From contig CANTUV010000024.1 in NCBI GenBank assembly GCA_947685225.1, forward strand, positions 28,290,001 through 28,354,000: DNA of 64,000 nucleotides, in the 5' to 3' direction. This stretch comes from Garcia nutans (taxonomy: Eukaryota > Streptophyta > Magnoliopsida > Malpighiales > Euphorbiaceae). Of the stretch, positions 22,763 through 33,726 are shown in pieces. A model generated the notes under the pieces. The model was not told where the DNA came from and did not search any database. It saw only the letters and a list, made by a program, of their open reading frames with translations. The position numbers and the translations under genes were made by a program. Positions within the stretch are counted from its first letter, which is position 1. Each line of letters opens with the position of its first letter.

Positions 22763-24458
22763 ACAGGGTGGAACCGGAGAGTTCATCTAGGCCGAGTAGA
22801 GCTTAGATTCTGAAGTGTGAATTGAGGGCTTAAAGATCAAAGACTGACTGCCAAACATGTATAAACTTTATGTTTTGTAAAACTTGAGTTTTGATGTATG
22901 TGAATTTGTAAATATTGTTACTTTCCGCTGCATAGTGAACAAATATTTTATCTACTGTATTTCATAATAAACCTTTACTTTATTTTGTACTAGAAGTGTA
23001 AATCCTTTTTGCAGGTTATAGTTGAGGTTATAAGGGGGATTTATTGGGAGTGTACTGAGAATGATTTTGTTTGCATTGGTTTGTGTAAAAATGTTTTCAA
23101 AAATCAGAAAAAAACCAGTTTTGTCGACACTTGGGACTCAATTTCTAGGCGAAACTATGGCAAAATTTCTGTAAAAATCGGAACTAAAAATTGACTAAGT
23201 AAAATTGGTAACAACATTAGGATAGTGTGGCGCCTCTACTCAGCTTACACACGTAGGTCGGGAAGGGGTGTTACAGACACGGCCAGCAAGCTTGGCCGTG
23301 TCACCTAGAGCAATCTTGAATAATTTAATTCTTTTGTAGACAAGTGGGGAACAAAGACTAGCTTTTGCCAAAAGTAATATTAAACAAAAAAAAAGCTTAC
23401 CAAATTTGAGGAAAAGAAAGATAAAACAAAGAATATGGGAGACAAGGGAGAGTGGTGTGAGTTGGAAGGTATGGGTTATGAGCTGGAAGGTATGGGCTGA
23501 GAGCTTTGAAGAGAGTTAAAAGGAGAAGTTCTTAGAGGTTTTGGAGAGCTTGGGACTTGGAGGCTGGAACAAGGGAGAAGGAACCAACTGTTGGAGCAAA
23601 GAGGAGAGTCTTGAGCCGAGTTTGAAGAAGGAGATACATCCTATACAAGATCTAAACCAAGAATCAAGGATTGAAGTGAAGAAATACACATTATTCGCCA
23701 TGGATTGTTGGTTTCTTTTACTCATTTCTCTTGTTCTATTTTTTTGGTTTTGAACATGAACTAATTCCTTCTCTATCTAGATATTGATGAACCCTAGCTT
23801 GTTTGTATGGATTGAATAATTATATTTAGTTGAATCATTTGATTGAGTTGTTTTATTCTTATGATGCTTAATGATTTATTTCCAATTGATAATAGCATGC
23901 TTATTGATTGGTTGCCATTTTCATATTATTGACTTGAGAAAGCTTGATATGAATTGAATACTCATAAGGGTTGAGGATTGATTGGAGTGCTAGAGATAGA
24001 CTTACAAGATCCTTTGGTTTATAGTTCCTTGTTCTTAATGGAAGATCTATTTAATAGTGTTTGAGAAGAGATTTCGGCACTCTACTTAGTGATTAGGGAT
24101 TAATCCACTCGAAAGAGGTTTTAGTCTAATTTAGAGGAATGCCAACTCAACTCTATTGAATGATTTAACTGAATTGATTGTTCATAAATATCATTGAAGT
24201 TAGGGGGATTCAATATCTAGATAGTATTATTATTATCAATCCTTTTTGCACAACATTTAATTTCCCTTTACTTTCAGTTATTAAATTAGTTATTTTTAAT
24301 TACAAAGCATCACACAACTATTAATTTGGTAAACAACGATTAAGGTTTGAACTAGTACTTGGCCTTGTCCCCAGTGGAATGATAACTCACTCACTACTAT
24401 ATTACTTGGGTGACCCGTGCACTTGCATTATTACTATAGCACTAGGCGCGATGCACCA

Positions 24459-24626
24459 ATCAGTCATGAAATAATGTTGTGGCCATCCTTTGGTAGGTTG
24501 CTCCAGAATCCTTGAAGCCAAACGACATCACCCTATAACAAAATATACCCCATGTAGTAATGAAAGCGGTTTTGGCTTTATCCTCTTAGGCCTGTATCCG
24601 GAAAATCCATCTACAAATGAATGTAG
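24459..24626 (-). pseudogene. Reverse transcriptase fragment of Tat/Ogre copy 2
   Basis: The minus strand encodes FVDGFSGY and, after a short frame disruption, TAFITTWGIFCYRVM and GATYQRM. These are the RT fingers/palm motifs that come before the YVDD box in Ty3/gypsy RT. The piece continues the RT part at 32906-33280; TGTAG on both sides of the copia element shows the break is that insertion. It ends about 40-45 codons short of the next RT motif found, at 39780 on the plus strand. Confidence 0.85.
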
Positions 24627-25989
24627 TGTTAGCAAATCGTGAAGAATCTGCAACCCTTGCCGCAGCGGAAAACAAAAAAAATTCTTTCGATTTACTCACA
24701 GGATCCATGTGATCCATTCAGTTCGATAAAAGAGATTCGAAACTAACCTTTTTGTGTAGCTTCAAAACGATTAACAGATGCTGCCTTCTGAAGACGAACA
24801 CCCTCTAACGAAATCCACACAAACGTACGCCGGTCTGAGTGCTAGCTCACCAACGGCAGTGGCTGAACCTTTTTAAAACAAAACTAGGGTTTTTTTTTAG
24901 GTTTTTTCTCTTCTTACGTTTTCCTTTTCAAAACGAATAATGAGATCATTAAACCTCCAGTCCTTTTAAAACCGTTTTAAAAGACTTCTTTTTTTTATCA
25001 AAACCCTAACTGTCCATATCCCATATGGACCCATGTTTTAATAATTATTATCTAATAATAATTATTATAACAATATTATTATTAATATCTAATAATAATA
25101 ATAATACTAACAACAATAATTAAATATAATTATTATTATTTAAGTACAGCCTACGTTCTATGTGTGTGACCCGATAGGCTCATATTAATTGGTAGTGTAT
25201 TTCAATCTCTATTGAAATGCACAAATCATAATTGGCCTCTAGCAAGACATTACGACTACCCAATTAATCATGAGAATCATTATAAATGAAAAACCTGAAA
25301 TAGTACATGCATTAATCCCTTTGTCACATGATATCTAGTTTGAACATAAGTCATAGTAAATGTCATACTTATATTGTCCAAACTTATGATTACTCGATCT
25401 CCAAGTTAACTGATAAACAAATAAGATTGATCTTATATCAACTTATTTGAGCATGGCCATGCATTTCTCAGTTACACTTATCGAGGGGCCCAGAAGATAT
25501 CTCTCTCATAGAGAGGGACAAATTCCATCTTGATTGTTCATTTTCCTCTACATAATTTATATCATGTTCAAGCATAACTTTTATAATTATCTAGTTACAG
25601 ATAACGTTTGATCATGTCAAAACATAATATTCCTTATGTTGGAAACTATGACAATCTCAAGTCAAAGGATTAAATGAAAACTATTATGAGATACACTTAT
25701 GACATTAAACCATGAAGTGATATCTGTGTGGGTCTATCCAATACACTGTTCTCTAACATGTATCCATAATATTGATTTGTATCTTCATACCTATAATCAT
25801 CTTATGATTATCAAATCAATATTACACTAGTTATATTTATTATTATCTCCATAACAATAATAAACCAGGGATATAATCATTATTATATATAACATGCAAA
25901 CATAACAATGATAATAAAAACTTCTTTATTAATAACAAAATGAATAACATTAAGGTCCAAATCAATGGCCTAGGGCATATACACTAACA
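24627..25989 (-). repeat. 3' LTR of the copia element
   Basis: 1363 bp, nearly identical to 31542-32905. It contains a run of AAT/ATT-rich sequence (about 25035-25140) and an A/T-rich end. On the minus strand it starts TGTTAGTGTATATGCCC. Confidence 0.95.
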
Positions 25990-26000
25990 GTCTCCCACTT
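25990..26000 (-). promoter_or_regulatory. Polypurine tract of the copia element
   Basis: The minus strand reads AAGTGGGAGAC directly before the 3' LTR, and the gag-pol stop codon at 26010-26012 is only a few bases away. Position and composition are as expected. Confidence 0.88.
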
Positions 26001-26009
26001 GCACTAGGC

Positions 26010-29000
26010 CTAGTCTAACAAATATCTCATGCCCATAGACCTAGTGTGCTGATCATGCTTGACCCACGAGAGAGGCTTCGTCAATGGATCTGCTATGTTG
26101 TCATTTGTGTCAACTTTGCATATCTTGATATCACCTCTATCAATGATGTCTCGAATGAGGTGAAATCGCCTGAGTATGTGCTTAGATTTTTGATGGGACC
26201 TTGGCTCTTTTGCTTGCGCTATGGCACCATTGTTGTCACAATAGATAGCCATAGGATTAGCAATGCTAGGCACCACTCCAAGCTCAGTGATGAATTTCTT
26301 CAGCCAAACTGCTTCCTTAGCAGCATCTGATGCTGCTATATACTCAGCTTCTGTTGTAGAATCTGCTATTGTGCTTTGCTTGGAACTTTTCCAAGTAATG
26401 GCTCCACCATTCAATGTGAATACAAAACCTGACTGCGATTTGTAATCATCTATATCAGTTTGGAAACTAGCATCTGTGTAACCATTTACAACTAGTTCAT
26501 CTTCCAAACCTCCATAAACTAAGAAAACATTCTTAGTTCTTCTTAGATACTTAAGAATGTTCTTAACAGCTGTCCAGTGACCCTCACCAGGATCAGCTTG
26601 ATATCTACTTGTTGTGCTTAAAGAATATGAGACATCAGGTCTAGTACATAGCATGGCATACATAATAGATCCAATAGCAGAAGCATAAGGGATCTTATTC
26701 ATTCTATCTCGCTCCTCAGATGTCTTAGGACATTGATTCTTGCCAAGATGAATACCATGTGACATAGGCAAGAATCCTTTCTTGGAATCTTGCATACTGA
26801 ACCTCTTCAACACTTTGTCAATGTATGTACTTTGACTTAAGCCAATTATCCTTCTAGATCTATCTCTATAGATCCTTATACCAAGGATATATGCAGCCTC
26901 TCCCAAGTCCTTCATTGAAAAAGAATTCCCTAACCAATCTTTAACCTTTTGTAAAGTGGGGACATCATTTCCAATGATCAATATGTCATCTACATATAGG
27001 ACTAAGAACACGATAGCACTCCCACTAACCATCTTGTAAACACATGGTTCATCTTCATTTTGAATGAAACCAAAGTTCTTAACTGTTTCATCAAAACAAA
27101 GATTCCAGCTTCGAGATGCTTGCTTCAATCCATAAATGGACCTTTGAAGCTTGCAAACCTTCCCAGAATTCTCAGGATTTACAAAACCCTCAGGTTGTGT
27201 CATGTACACATCCTCGAGTAAATTTCCATTAAGGAAAGCGGTTTTGACATCCATTTGCCATATCACATAATCATAGTATGCAGCAATGGCAAGGAGAATC
27301 CTAATAGATTTAATCATAGCAACTGGAGAAAAAGTTTCATCATAGTCTATACCATGTGTTTGTTTGAAACCTTTAGCAACCAACCTTGCTTTATAGGTTT
27401 GCACATTTCCATTAATGTCAATTTTCTTCTTGAAAACCCATTTGCAACCAATAGTCTTAATACCTTTGGGAGGATCAATTAAGGCCCAAACTTGGTTGTC
27501 AAACATGGACTGCATCTCAGAGTTCATGGCTCCAAGCCATTTCTCTGAATCTGGACCTGACACAGCTTCAAGATAGGTAGTTGGCTCATCTTGATCTATG
27601 AGCAAAACTTCACGACTTTCAGTCATGAGAAATCCATATCTCTCAGGCTGATGACGTGGTCTATCAGATCTGCGCAGAACTTGTGTAACATTTTCAGTTT
27701 CCACAATGACTTGTGGTTCTGAAACTGTTTCTACAGGCGGTTCAATATCTTCTTGTGGTTCTATAAATTCATCTAATTGAACTGTGCTCCCACTAGTTCT
27801 TTTAGAAATGAATTCCTTTTCCAAGAAGGTTCCATTTCGAGCAACAAATACTTTGTTCTCAGATGGAATATAGAAATAATATCCTTTAGTTTCCTTAGGA
27901 TATCCCACAAAGATACATTTAGCAGATTTTGGAGCTAACTTATCTGAAACTGGTCTTTTCACATAAGCCTCACAACCCCAAATCTTAAGAAAAGACAAAC
28001 TAGGTGTTTTGCCAGTCCATATCTCATATGGTGTCTTTTCAACCGCTTTAGATGGTACACGGTTTAAAACAAAAGCAGCTGTCTCCAAGGCATAACCCCA
28101 AAACGATAATGGAAGATCTGCTTGACTCATCATAGATCGAACCATATCTAATAAAGTTCGATTTCTTCTTTCAGAAACACCATTCCACTGTGGAGTTCCT
28201 GGAGCAGTTAATTGTGAAACAATTCCATAATTTCTTAGATGTTCGTCAAACTCTTGGCTCAAAAATTCACCACCTCGATCAGATCGAAGTGCCTTAATAG
28301 TTTTACCAAGTTGATTTTGTACTTCATTTTGAAAAGTTTTGAACATTTCAAAAGCCTCATGCTTATGTTTCATTAGGTAGACATAGCCATACCTACTGAA
28401 ATCATCAGTAAAAGTAATGAAGTAATTATATCCTCCTCTGGCACTAATGCTTAACGGGCCACATACATCTGTATGTACTAGTCCTAGCAAGTCATTAGCC
28501 CTTTCACCTTGTCCGGTGAAAGGATTCTTTGTCATTTTGCCAAGTAAACAAGATTCACATTTATCAAATGATTCAAAATCAAATGAATCTAATAATCCAT
28601 CTTGATGGAGTTTAGAAATGCGTCTCTCATTTATATGGCTAAGACGACAATGCCATAAAAATGTAGGGTTTAGGTCATTTGGCTTAATTCTCTTAGAGTT
28701 TATGTTATAAATATGATTCTCCCTAGAATCATCTAAGTCAAGGACATAAAGGCCATTAAAAGATCTTGCAATACCATAAAGCAAATCATCTTTATCAAAA
28801 ATAGAACAGGTCTTATTTTTAATTAAAAATGAAAAACCTTCATCATCCAAAACTGAAACTGAAATAAGATTCCTACTCAGAGTAGGAACATAATAGCAAT
28901 TGTTCAAATTTAACAAAAAGCCATTAGGCATATGAAGTTCATAAGATCCTACAGCTAGTGCAACAACTCTTGCTTTGTTCCCAACTCGTAGGTCAACTTC

Positions 29001-29984
29001 GCCCCTTTTCAGTGATCTACTCCTTTTGAGTCCCTGCACATTTGTACAAATGTGAGAACCACATGCAGTATCCAATACCCATGAAGTAGAAGCAGATAAG
29101 TTAATTTCTATAACATATATACCTGAAGAAGTAGTCGCACTACCCTTCGATTTCTTCAATTCAGCCAAATAAAGTGGGCAATTTCTTTTCCAATGCCCAG
29201 GCTCCTTGCAATGGTGACAAGTTCCTTCCTTAGGAACAGGTGCCTTGCGTTCTTTTGGCTTGGGCTGTCCCTTAGGCTTTGTAGCAACTGTTGCTTTACC
29301 CTTTGCCTTGCCTTTTTTCTTCATAGGCTTACCCTTATTGACATTCAATACATGGGTAGCCTTAGTGGGCCTTTTGATATTCCCTTCAGCAGTTTTGAGC
29401 ATACCATGTAGCTCAGGAATGGACTTTTCCATGTTGTTCATATTATAGTTCATAACAAAATGTGAAAAACTGCTGGGCAAAGAATGAAGGATCAAATCCG
29501 TGGAGAGTTCTAAACTCAAGGGATATCCAAGTCGGGCAAGGTGATCAATGTAGCCCTTCATTTTCAAAACATGAGCGCTAATCGATTCGCCCTCTGACAT
29601 CTTGCAGTCAAATAATGCAACAGCAGTGTCGAATCTATCCTGCCTAGCTTGCTGTTGGAAAGCTTGTTTGAGATGGACACTCATCTCATAAGCCTCCAAG
29701 TGTTCCAGATCCTTCTGAAGTTCTGGACACATAGTAGCAAGCATAAGACATCCAATGTCATTGGAATCATCCATATGCTTCTTATGCTTGTTCTTATCAG
29801 CATTAGAAGCATTAGCAGGAGGTGGCTCAGGGACAGCTTCATCAAGCACATAGGACTTCTTTTCTTGTTTGAGAACAATTCTCAGGTTCCTAAACCAATC
29901 AACAAAATTAGTCCCATTCTCTTTTAGTTTTTCCTTCTCAAGGATGGATCGCAGTGATAAAGTGGAGTTATTGTTGGTAGCCAT
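26010..29984 (-). CDS. Copia gag-pol polyprotein, intact, 1324 aa
   Basis: One open frame encodes all copia proteins in the order gag, protease, integrase, RT, RNase H. Gag occupies about residues 1-250 and ends with a CCHC zinc knuckle (CHHCKEPGHWKRNC, 256-269). The protease motif is VLDTACGSH near 304, with DTA where DTG or DSG is usual. Integrase has the H-H-C-C zinc region at about 445-480 and the catalytic triad D506 (HTDVCGP), D569 (RSDRGGEF) and E605 (NGVSERRN). RT carries YVDDILIIG. RNase H shows YTDASF, a glutamate in TTEAEY and YCDNNGA. The ATG at 29984 starts MATNNNSTLSLRS, a credible gag start. Length is normal for copia and no stop or frameshift is seen. Confidence 0.96.
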   Translation of the reverse strand: MATNNNSTLSLRSILEKEKLKENGTNFVDWFRNLRIVLKQEKKSYVLDEAVPEPPPANASNADKNKHKKHMDDSNDIGCLMLATMCPELQKDLEHLEAYEMSVHLKQAFQQQARQDRFDTAVALFDCKMSEGESISAHVLKMKGYIDHLARLGYPLSLELSTDLILHSLPSSFSHFVMNYNMNNMEKSIPELHGMLKTAEGNIKRPTKATHVLNVNKGKPMKKKGKAKGKATVATKPKGQPKPKERKAPVPKEGTCHHCKEPGHWKRNCPLYLAELKKSKGSATTSSGIYVIEINLSASTSWVLDTACGSHICTNVQGLKRSRSLKRGEVDLRVGNKARVVALAVGSYELHMPNGFLLNLNNCYYVPTLSRNLISVSVLDDEGFSFLIKNKTCSIFDKDDLLYGIARSFNGLYVLDLDDSRENHIYNINSKRIKPNDLNPTFLWHCRLSHINERRISKLHQDGLLDSFDFESFDKCESCLLGKMTKNPFTGQGERANDLLGLVHTDVCGPLSISARGGYNYFITFTDDFSRYGYVYLMKHKHEAFEMFKTFQNEVQNQLGKTIKALRSDRGGEFLSQEFDEHLRNYGIVSQLTAPGTPQWNGVSERRNRTLLDMVRSMMSQADLPLSFWGYALETAAFVLNRVPSKAVEKTPYEIWTGKTPSLSFLKIWGCEAYVKRPVSDKLAPKSAKCIFVGYPKETKGYYFYIPSENKVFVARNGTFLEKEFISKRTSGSTVQLDEFIEPQEDIEPPVETVSEPQVIVETENVTQVLRRSDRPRHQPERYGFLMTESREVLLIDQDEPTTYLEAVSGPDSEKWLGAMNSEMQSMFDNQVWALIDPPKGIKTIGCKWVFKKKIDINGNVQTYKARLVAKGFKQTHGIDYDETFSPVAMIKSIRILLAIAAYYDYVIWQMDVKTAFLNGNLLEDVYMTQPEGFVNPENSGKVCKLQRSIYGLKQASRSWNLCFDETVKNFGFIQNEDEPCVYKMVSGSAIVFLVLYVDDILIIGNDVPTLQKVKDWLGNSFSMKDLGEAAYILGIRIYRDRSRRIIGLSQSTYIDKVLKRFSMQDSKKGFLPMSHGIHLGKNQCPKTSEERDRMNKIPYASAIGSIMYAMLCTRPDVSYSLSTTSRYQADPGEGHWTAVKNILKYLRRTKNVFLVYGGLEDELVVNGYTDASFQTDIDDYKSQSGFVFTLNGGAITWKSSKQSTIADSTTEAEYIAASDAAKEAVWLKKFITELGVVPSIANPMAIYCDNNGAIAQAKEPRSHQKSKHILRRFHLIRDIIDRGDIKICKVDTNDNIADPLTKPLSWVKHDQHTRSMGMRYLLD

Positions 29985-31525
29985 TTCAATCTACAAAATA
30001 TGCAAATTTTAATTAATAAAAGGTGATAAGTAATTAAACTCCCACTAAAATATAACCCTCAATCATCACAATGACATTTTAGTGGGCTAAGATCCAATTT
30101 TACTTAATATTAAGTCAGCTTTGGCATGACACTTAAAATCAAGTTATTATGGTAGGTAACCCATTACCAATTACATCAGATGTAACTCTTAGATAATATG
30201 GGATCATGACATCATATGTCATAGCATGTTATACCCCATCTAATGCCTTAGGCCCAAAACCATTTTGATAGCCTAATTAAGTCTAACCAATCTTAAACCC
30301 ATGAGCAGCACCATTACTCATCATATCTTGCTAGGATAACCTAAAGTACATTGCTTTGGCAAAATCTACATTTAAGTGATCTTAGCCTTGATAAGTGTTT
30401 AAGACATGGATGGCATTAAAACTTAGATTAATAGTGAGGGTTCATTCCATTTAATTTTTTTTTTGAAAACATGTTAAAATTGACATTTATATATCATATC
30501 CTATATGCATACATAAACTATCAAACATGGCATCTCATACATATTTGATAAAAATAAACGTGACATAGCATGGCCAAACTAGATATGATCTTCATGAGAC
30601 CAAATGAAGATCATATAGGCAACCCTAGGTGAAAAGAAAACCTATCTATTACAACATTTGCAATAGTACATTTCTTCATATCTTGAAAGGCAACTTCATC
30701 TCCATGGAATTTTTCATCTTCTTCTCCAAGCTTGAGTCTTCATTATTACATTAATAATAAAAACTAACTACTAAACTAGTAATTATAAAGTTACAAAAAT
30801 AAACGACACGCAGGCCGTATTTATAAAAAATTAAGATATAAATAAACCAATCACATAGGTCATAAGGCCATGCTATGCACCATGCCAAGACATCAAACAA
30901 ACATAACATATTCATCACTAACATGTTAAATAGAAACAAATATATTGACATTCTTAATGTCGCGGTAACGAACTATAGGACGCGAACATACGGCGGTCCC
31001 GCTAGCCGGTTAGCGGGCGGGGCTCCCGCTGACCGGTCAGCGGGCGGGGTTCCGAAGGGGCAGCGCCCCTCGAAGCTAAACAGAATCATTAATCCAATTA
31101 ATTATTTTCTGTCAAAACCCTTATTCTGTTAATCATATTAAATAGAATATAATAGTAATCTATTAATCATATTAACAGAGAACTATTACAAGAAACCTTA
31201 GAAATGATTTACTCAATAATCATATTAATCAAAATCGAAATCTATGTATACATTCAATATGAATAAACGAATTGAATTAATCATATTAACCCTAATTCGA
31301 AACCATAACAGATCGTATACTAACCCCAATTTGATTTCACAGAATTGTATCTTATACAATTGGTCATCTTTGACATCATATATCAACAACAATTTATGTT
31401 ATATCTCATATAACAGATTCGAATCATCATCAAATGATAAAACGAATCCAATCATGCCATTCGAAAAACAATAGATCATATCAACACATCAACATGGTAT
31501 ATTTCGAATTAAATGGAATCAACAA
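29985..31525 (-). other. Untranslated leader of the copia element
   Basis: About 1.54 kb lie between primer site and gag ATG, long for a copia leader. It has no supported ORF. It is AT-rich except for a GC-rich island at about 30960-31075 that folds into three hairpins (separate entry). Confidence 0.75.
30998..31070. other. GC-rich triple-hairpin island in the copia leader
   Basis: Two 27-bp direct repeats (30998-31024, 31025-31051) each begin with a 20-bp palindrome. The second, CCCGCTGACCGGTCAGCGGG, is perfect. The first differs by one base pair. They are followed by AGGGGC AGC GCCCCT (31056-31070), a third hairpin. The surrounding leader is AT-rich. Position between primer site and gag suggests an RNA dimerisation or packaging signal; that role is inference. 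Confidence 0.8.
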
Positions 31526-31540
31526 GAGGCTCTGATACCA
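31526..31540 (-). promoter_or_regulatory. Primer binding site of the copia element (tRNA-iMet type)
   Basis: The minus strand reads TGGTATCAGAGCCTC one base inside the 5' LTR. This is the standard initiator-methionine tRNA primer site of plant copia elements. Confidence 0.93.
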
Positions 31541-31541
31541 C

Positions 31542-32905
31542 TGTTAGCAAATCGTGAAGAATCTGCAACCCTTGCCGCAGCGGAAAACAAAAAAAATTCT
31601 TTCGATTTACTCACAGGATCCATGTGATCCATTCAGTTCGATAAAAGAGATTCGAAACTAACCGTTTTGTGTAGCTTCAAAACGATTAACAGATGCTGCC
31701 TTCTGAAGACGAACACCCTCTAACGAAATCCACACAAACGTACGCCGGTCTGAGTGCTAGCTCACCAACGGCAGTGGCTGAACCTTTATAAAACAAAACT
31801 AGGGTTTTTTTTTTAGGTTTTTTCTCTTCTTACATTTTCCTTTTCAAAACGAATAATGAGATCATTAAACCTCCAGTCCTTTTAAAACCGTTTTAAAAGA
31901 CTTCTTTTTTTTATCAAAACCCTAACTGTCCATATCCCATATGGACCCACGTTTTAATAATTATTATCTAATAATAATTATTATAACAATATTATTATTA
32001 ATATCTAATAATAATAATAATACTAACAACAATAATTAAATATAATTATTATTATTTAAGTACAGCCTACGTTCTATGTGTGTGACCCGATAGGCTCATA
32101 TTAATTGGTAGTGTATTTCAATCTCTATTGAAATGCACAAATCATAATTGGCCTCTAGCAAGACATTACGACTACCCAATTAATCATGAGAATCATTATA
32201 AATGAAAAACCTGAAATAGTACATGCATTAATCCCTTTGTCACACGATATCTAGTTTGAACATAAGTCATAGTAAATGTCATACTTATATTGTCCAAACT
32301 TATGATTACTCGATCTCCAAGTTAACTGATAAACAAATAAGATTGATCTTATATCAACTTATTTGAGCATGGCCATGCATTTCTCAGTTACACTTATCGA
32401 GGGGCCCAGAAGATATCTCTCTCATAGAGAGGGACAAATTCCATCTTGATTGTTCATTTTCCTCTACATAATTTATATCATGTTCAAGCATAACCTTTAT
32501 AATTATCTAGTTACAGATAACGTTTGATCATGTCAAAACATAATATTCCTTATGTTGGAAACTATGACAATCTCAAGTCAAAGGATTAAATGAAAACTAT
32601 TATGAGATACACTTATGACATTAAACCATGAAGTGATATCTGTGTGGGTCTATCCAATACACTGTTCTCTAACATGTATCCATAATATTGATTTGTATCT
32701 TCATACCTATAATCATCTTATGATTATCAAATCAATATTACACTAGTTATATTTATTATTATCTCCATAACAATAATAAACCAGGGATATAATCATTATT
32801 ATATATAACATGCAAACATAACAATGATAATAAAAACTTCTTTATTAATAACAAAATGAATAACATTAAGGTCCAAATCAATGGCCTAGGGCATATACAC
32901 TAACA
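31542..32905 (-). repeat. 5' LTR of the copia element
   Basis: 1364 bp, matching 24627-25989 with about seven substitutions by eye. It would carry the promoter for minus-strand transcription. It ends at 32905, followed by the TSD copy TGTAG. Confidence 0.95.
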
Positions 32906-33726
32906 TGTAGCACGCTAGAGGCTGCGCTATCAATGAGGACATCTATATGGGGTAAAGGAAAATCAACTTTAGGGGTAGCCTTGTTTAAATCTCTATAGTC
33001 TACACAGACCCTTATTCTTCCATCTTTCTTTGGCACGGGTACTATGTTGGCTAGCCAATCTGGATATTCTATAACTTCAAGGAACTTTACTTGTATTTGT
33101 TTAGTGATCTCTTCTTTAACCAATTGAGCCCACTCAGGTCTTAATCGCCTAAGCTTTTGTTTGACAGGTTTCATGTGAGTGTAAGTAGGAATAAGATCTT
33201 CGGCTATGTCTCGATCTATTCCAGGCATATCCTCATAAGACCAAGCAAATACTTATTCATATTTTTTGAATATTTTTTCAAATCTCTCTCTCTCTCATCA
33301 GGAGTAAGGTCAGATGCTATGCTAATGTTTTTAGGATTTTCGATTGTTTCCAAATTTAATGATTGTGTATCAACAGAATTAATATTAAAGATGCTCATGT
33401 AACCGCTATTTGAATGTCTACAACCATCAGGAGAAACATCACACAAGTAAGCAAAATTAGACTTTATTGCATTCATTTTGGAAAAGAAAACATCATCATC
33501 CTCATACAAAAGCAGACAAATTAAAATTAAAATCAAAATCATTATTCTCAAAATCATAAGGCAGAATATCTTCAAACTTCTCTTCAACCAAGGCAGCGAT
33601 CTCCTTCGGAGTCTTCTCGGCTTTCAAGATAGCTCCTTTCTTCTCTTCTGGATTAAACTCCTTGTTGGCTGGCAGGGTGAGCTCTTTCTTCACTTGCTCC
33701 ACTAACTTAGCAACATCAGTAAAAAT
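32906..33726 (-). pseudogene. Protease-RT linker and RT N-terminus, Tat/Ogre copy 2
   Basis: From about 33280 downward the minus strand encodes FAWSYEDMPGIDRD, HMKPVKQKLRRLRPEW, NIVPVPKKDGRIRVCVDYRDLN and FPLPHIDVLID, a hallmark series of Tat/Ogre RT. An in-frame TAA occurs just before FAWSYEDMPG, again a CAA-type codon. Upstream, to 33726, lies a charged linker in two frames. The RT is cut by the copia element at 32906 and resumes at 24626. Confidence 0.88.

Larger units (their letters stand above)
20612..23275 (+). mobile_element. Solo LTR, chromovirus/LARD type, with TSD GACAC
   Basis: It starts TGTAATATCCC and ends GGGGTGTTACA. GACAC lies at 20607-20611 and again at 23276-23280. No primer site, coding region or second LTR is present, so it is a solo LTR left by LTR-LTR recombination. 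Its start resembles LARD1 (both read CCCTAGAAGTTTTG soon after the end), but the body differs, so it is a separate family. Two related segments of about 130 bp, each with a GTAGAAAAA-like or ATAGAAAAA-like start, follow one another around 21285-21570. Confidence 0.92.
11599..24458 (+). mobile_element. Athila-lineage Ty3/gypsy retrotransposon, decayed
   Basis: Order: partial 5' LTR, TGGCGCCGCTGCC primer site, gag-pol, ~1.4 kb noncoding, purine-rich tract, 3' LTR beginning TGATAAGAGC. The gag motif FLEICDIFK, the 3' phrase GTTGGGCGGGAGGCAACCCA and the TGATAAG LTR start fit Athila. Its 3' LTR is interrupted by a solo LTR. The 5' LTR has lost its first few hundred bases at the LARD1 boundary, so its own TSD cannot be checked. 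On the right it ends inside the RT of a Tat element on the minus strand. Confidence 0.88.
19960..24458 (+). repeat. 3' LTR of the Athila element, split by a solo LTR
   Basis: LTR segments 19960-20611 and 23281-24458 together make about 1.83 kb, from TGATAAGAGC to GCGATGCACCA. The insertion at 20612-23275 is flanked by GACAC. The 3' part (23281-24458) closely matches 11870-13034 of the 5' LTR. Confidence 0.88.
24627..32905 (-). mobile_element. Complete Ty1/copia retrotransposon, TSD TGTAG
   Basis: LTRs at 24627-25989 and 31542-32905 (1363 and 1364 bp) begin TGTTAG and end CTAACA. TGTAG lies at 24622-24626 and 32906-32910. Inside, reading the minus strand: tRNA-iMet primer site, 1.5 kb leader, one uninterrupted gag-pol ORF and a polypurine tract. 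I count about seven substitutions and one indel between the LTRs by eye, so the insertion is recent. All parts for autonomous movement seem present; the protease motif is atypical (DTA). Size and LTR length suit Angela- or Tork-like copia, but I could not fix the lineage. Confidence 0.95.
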
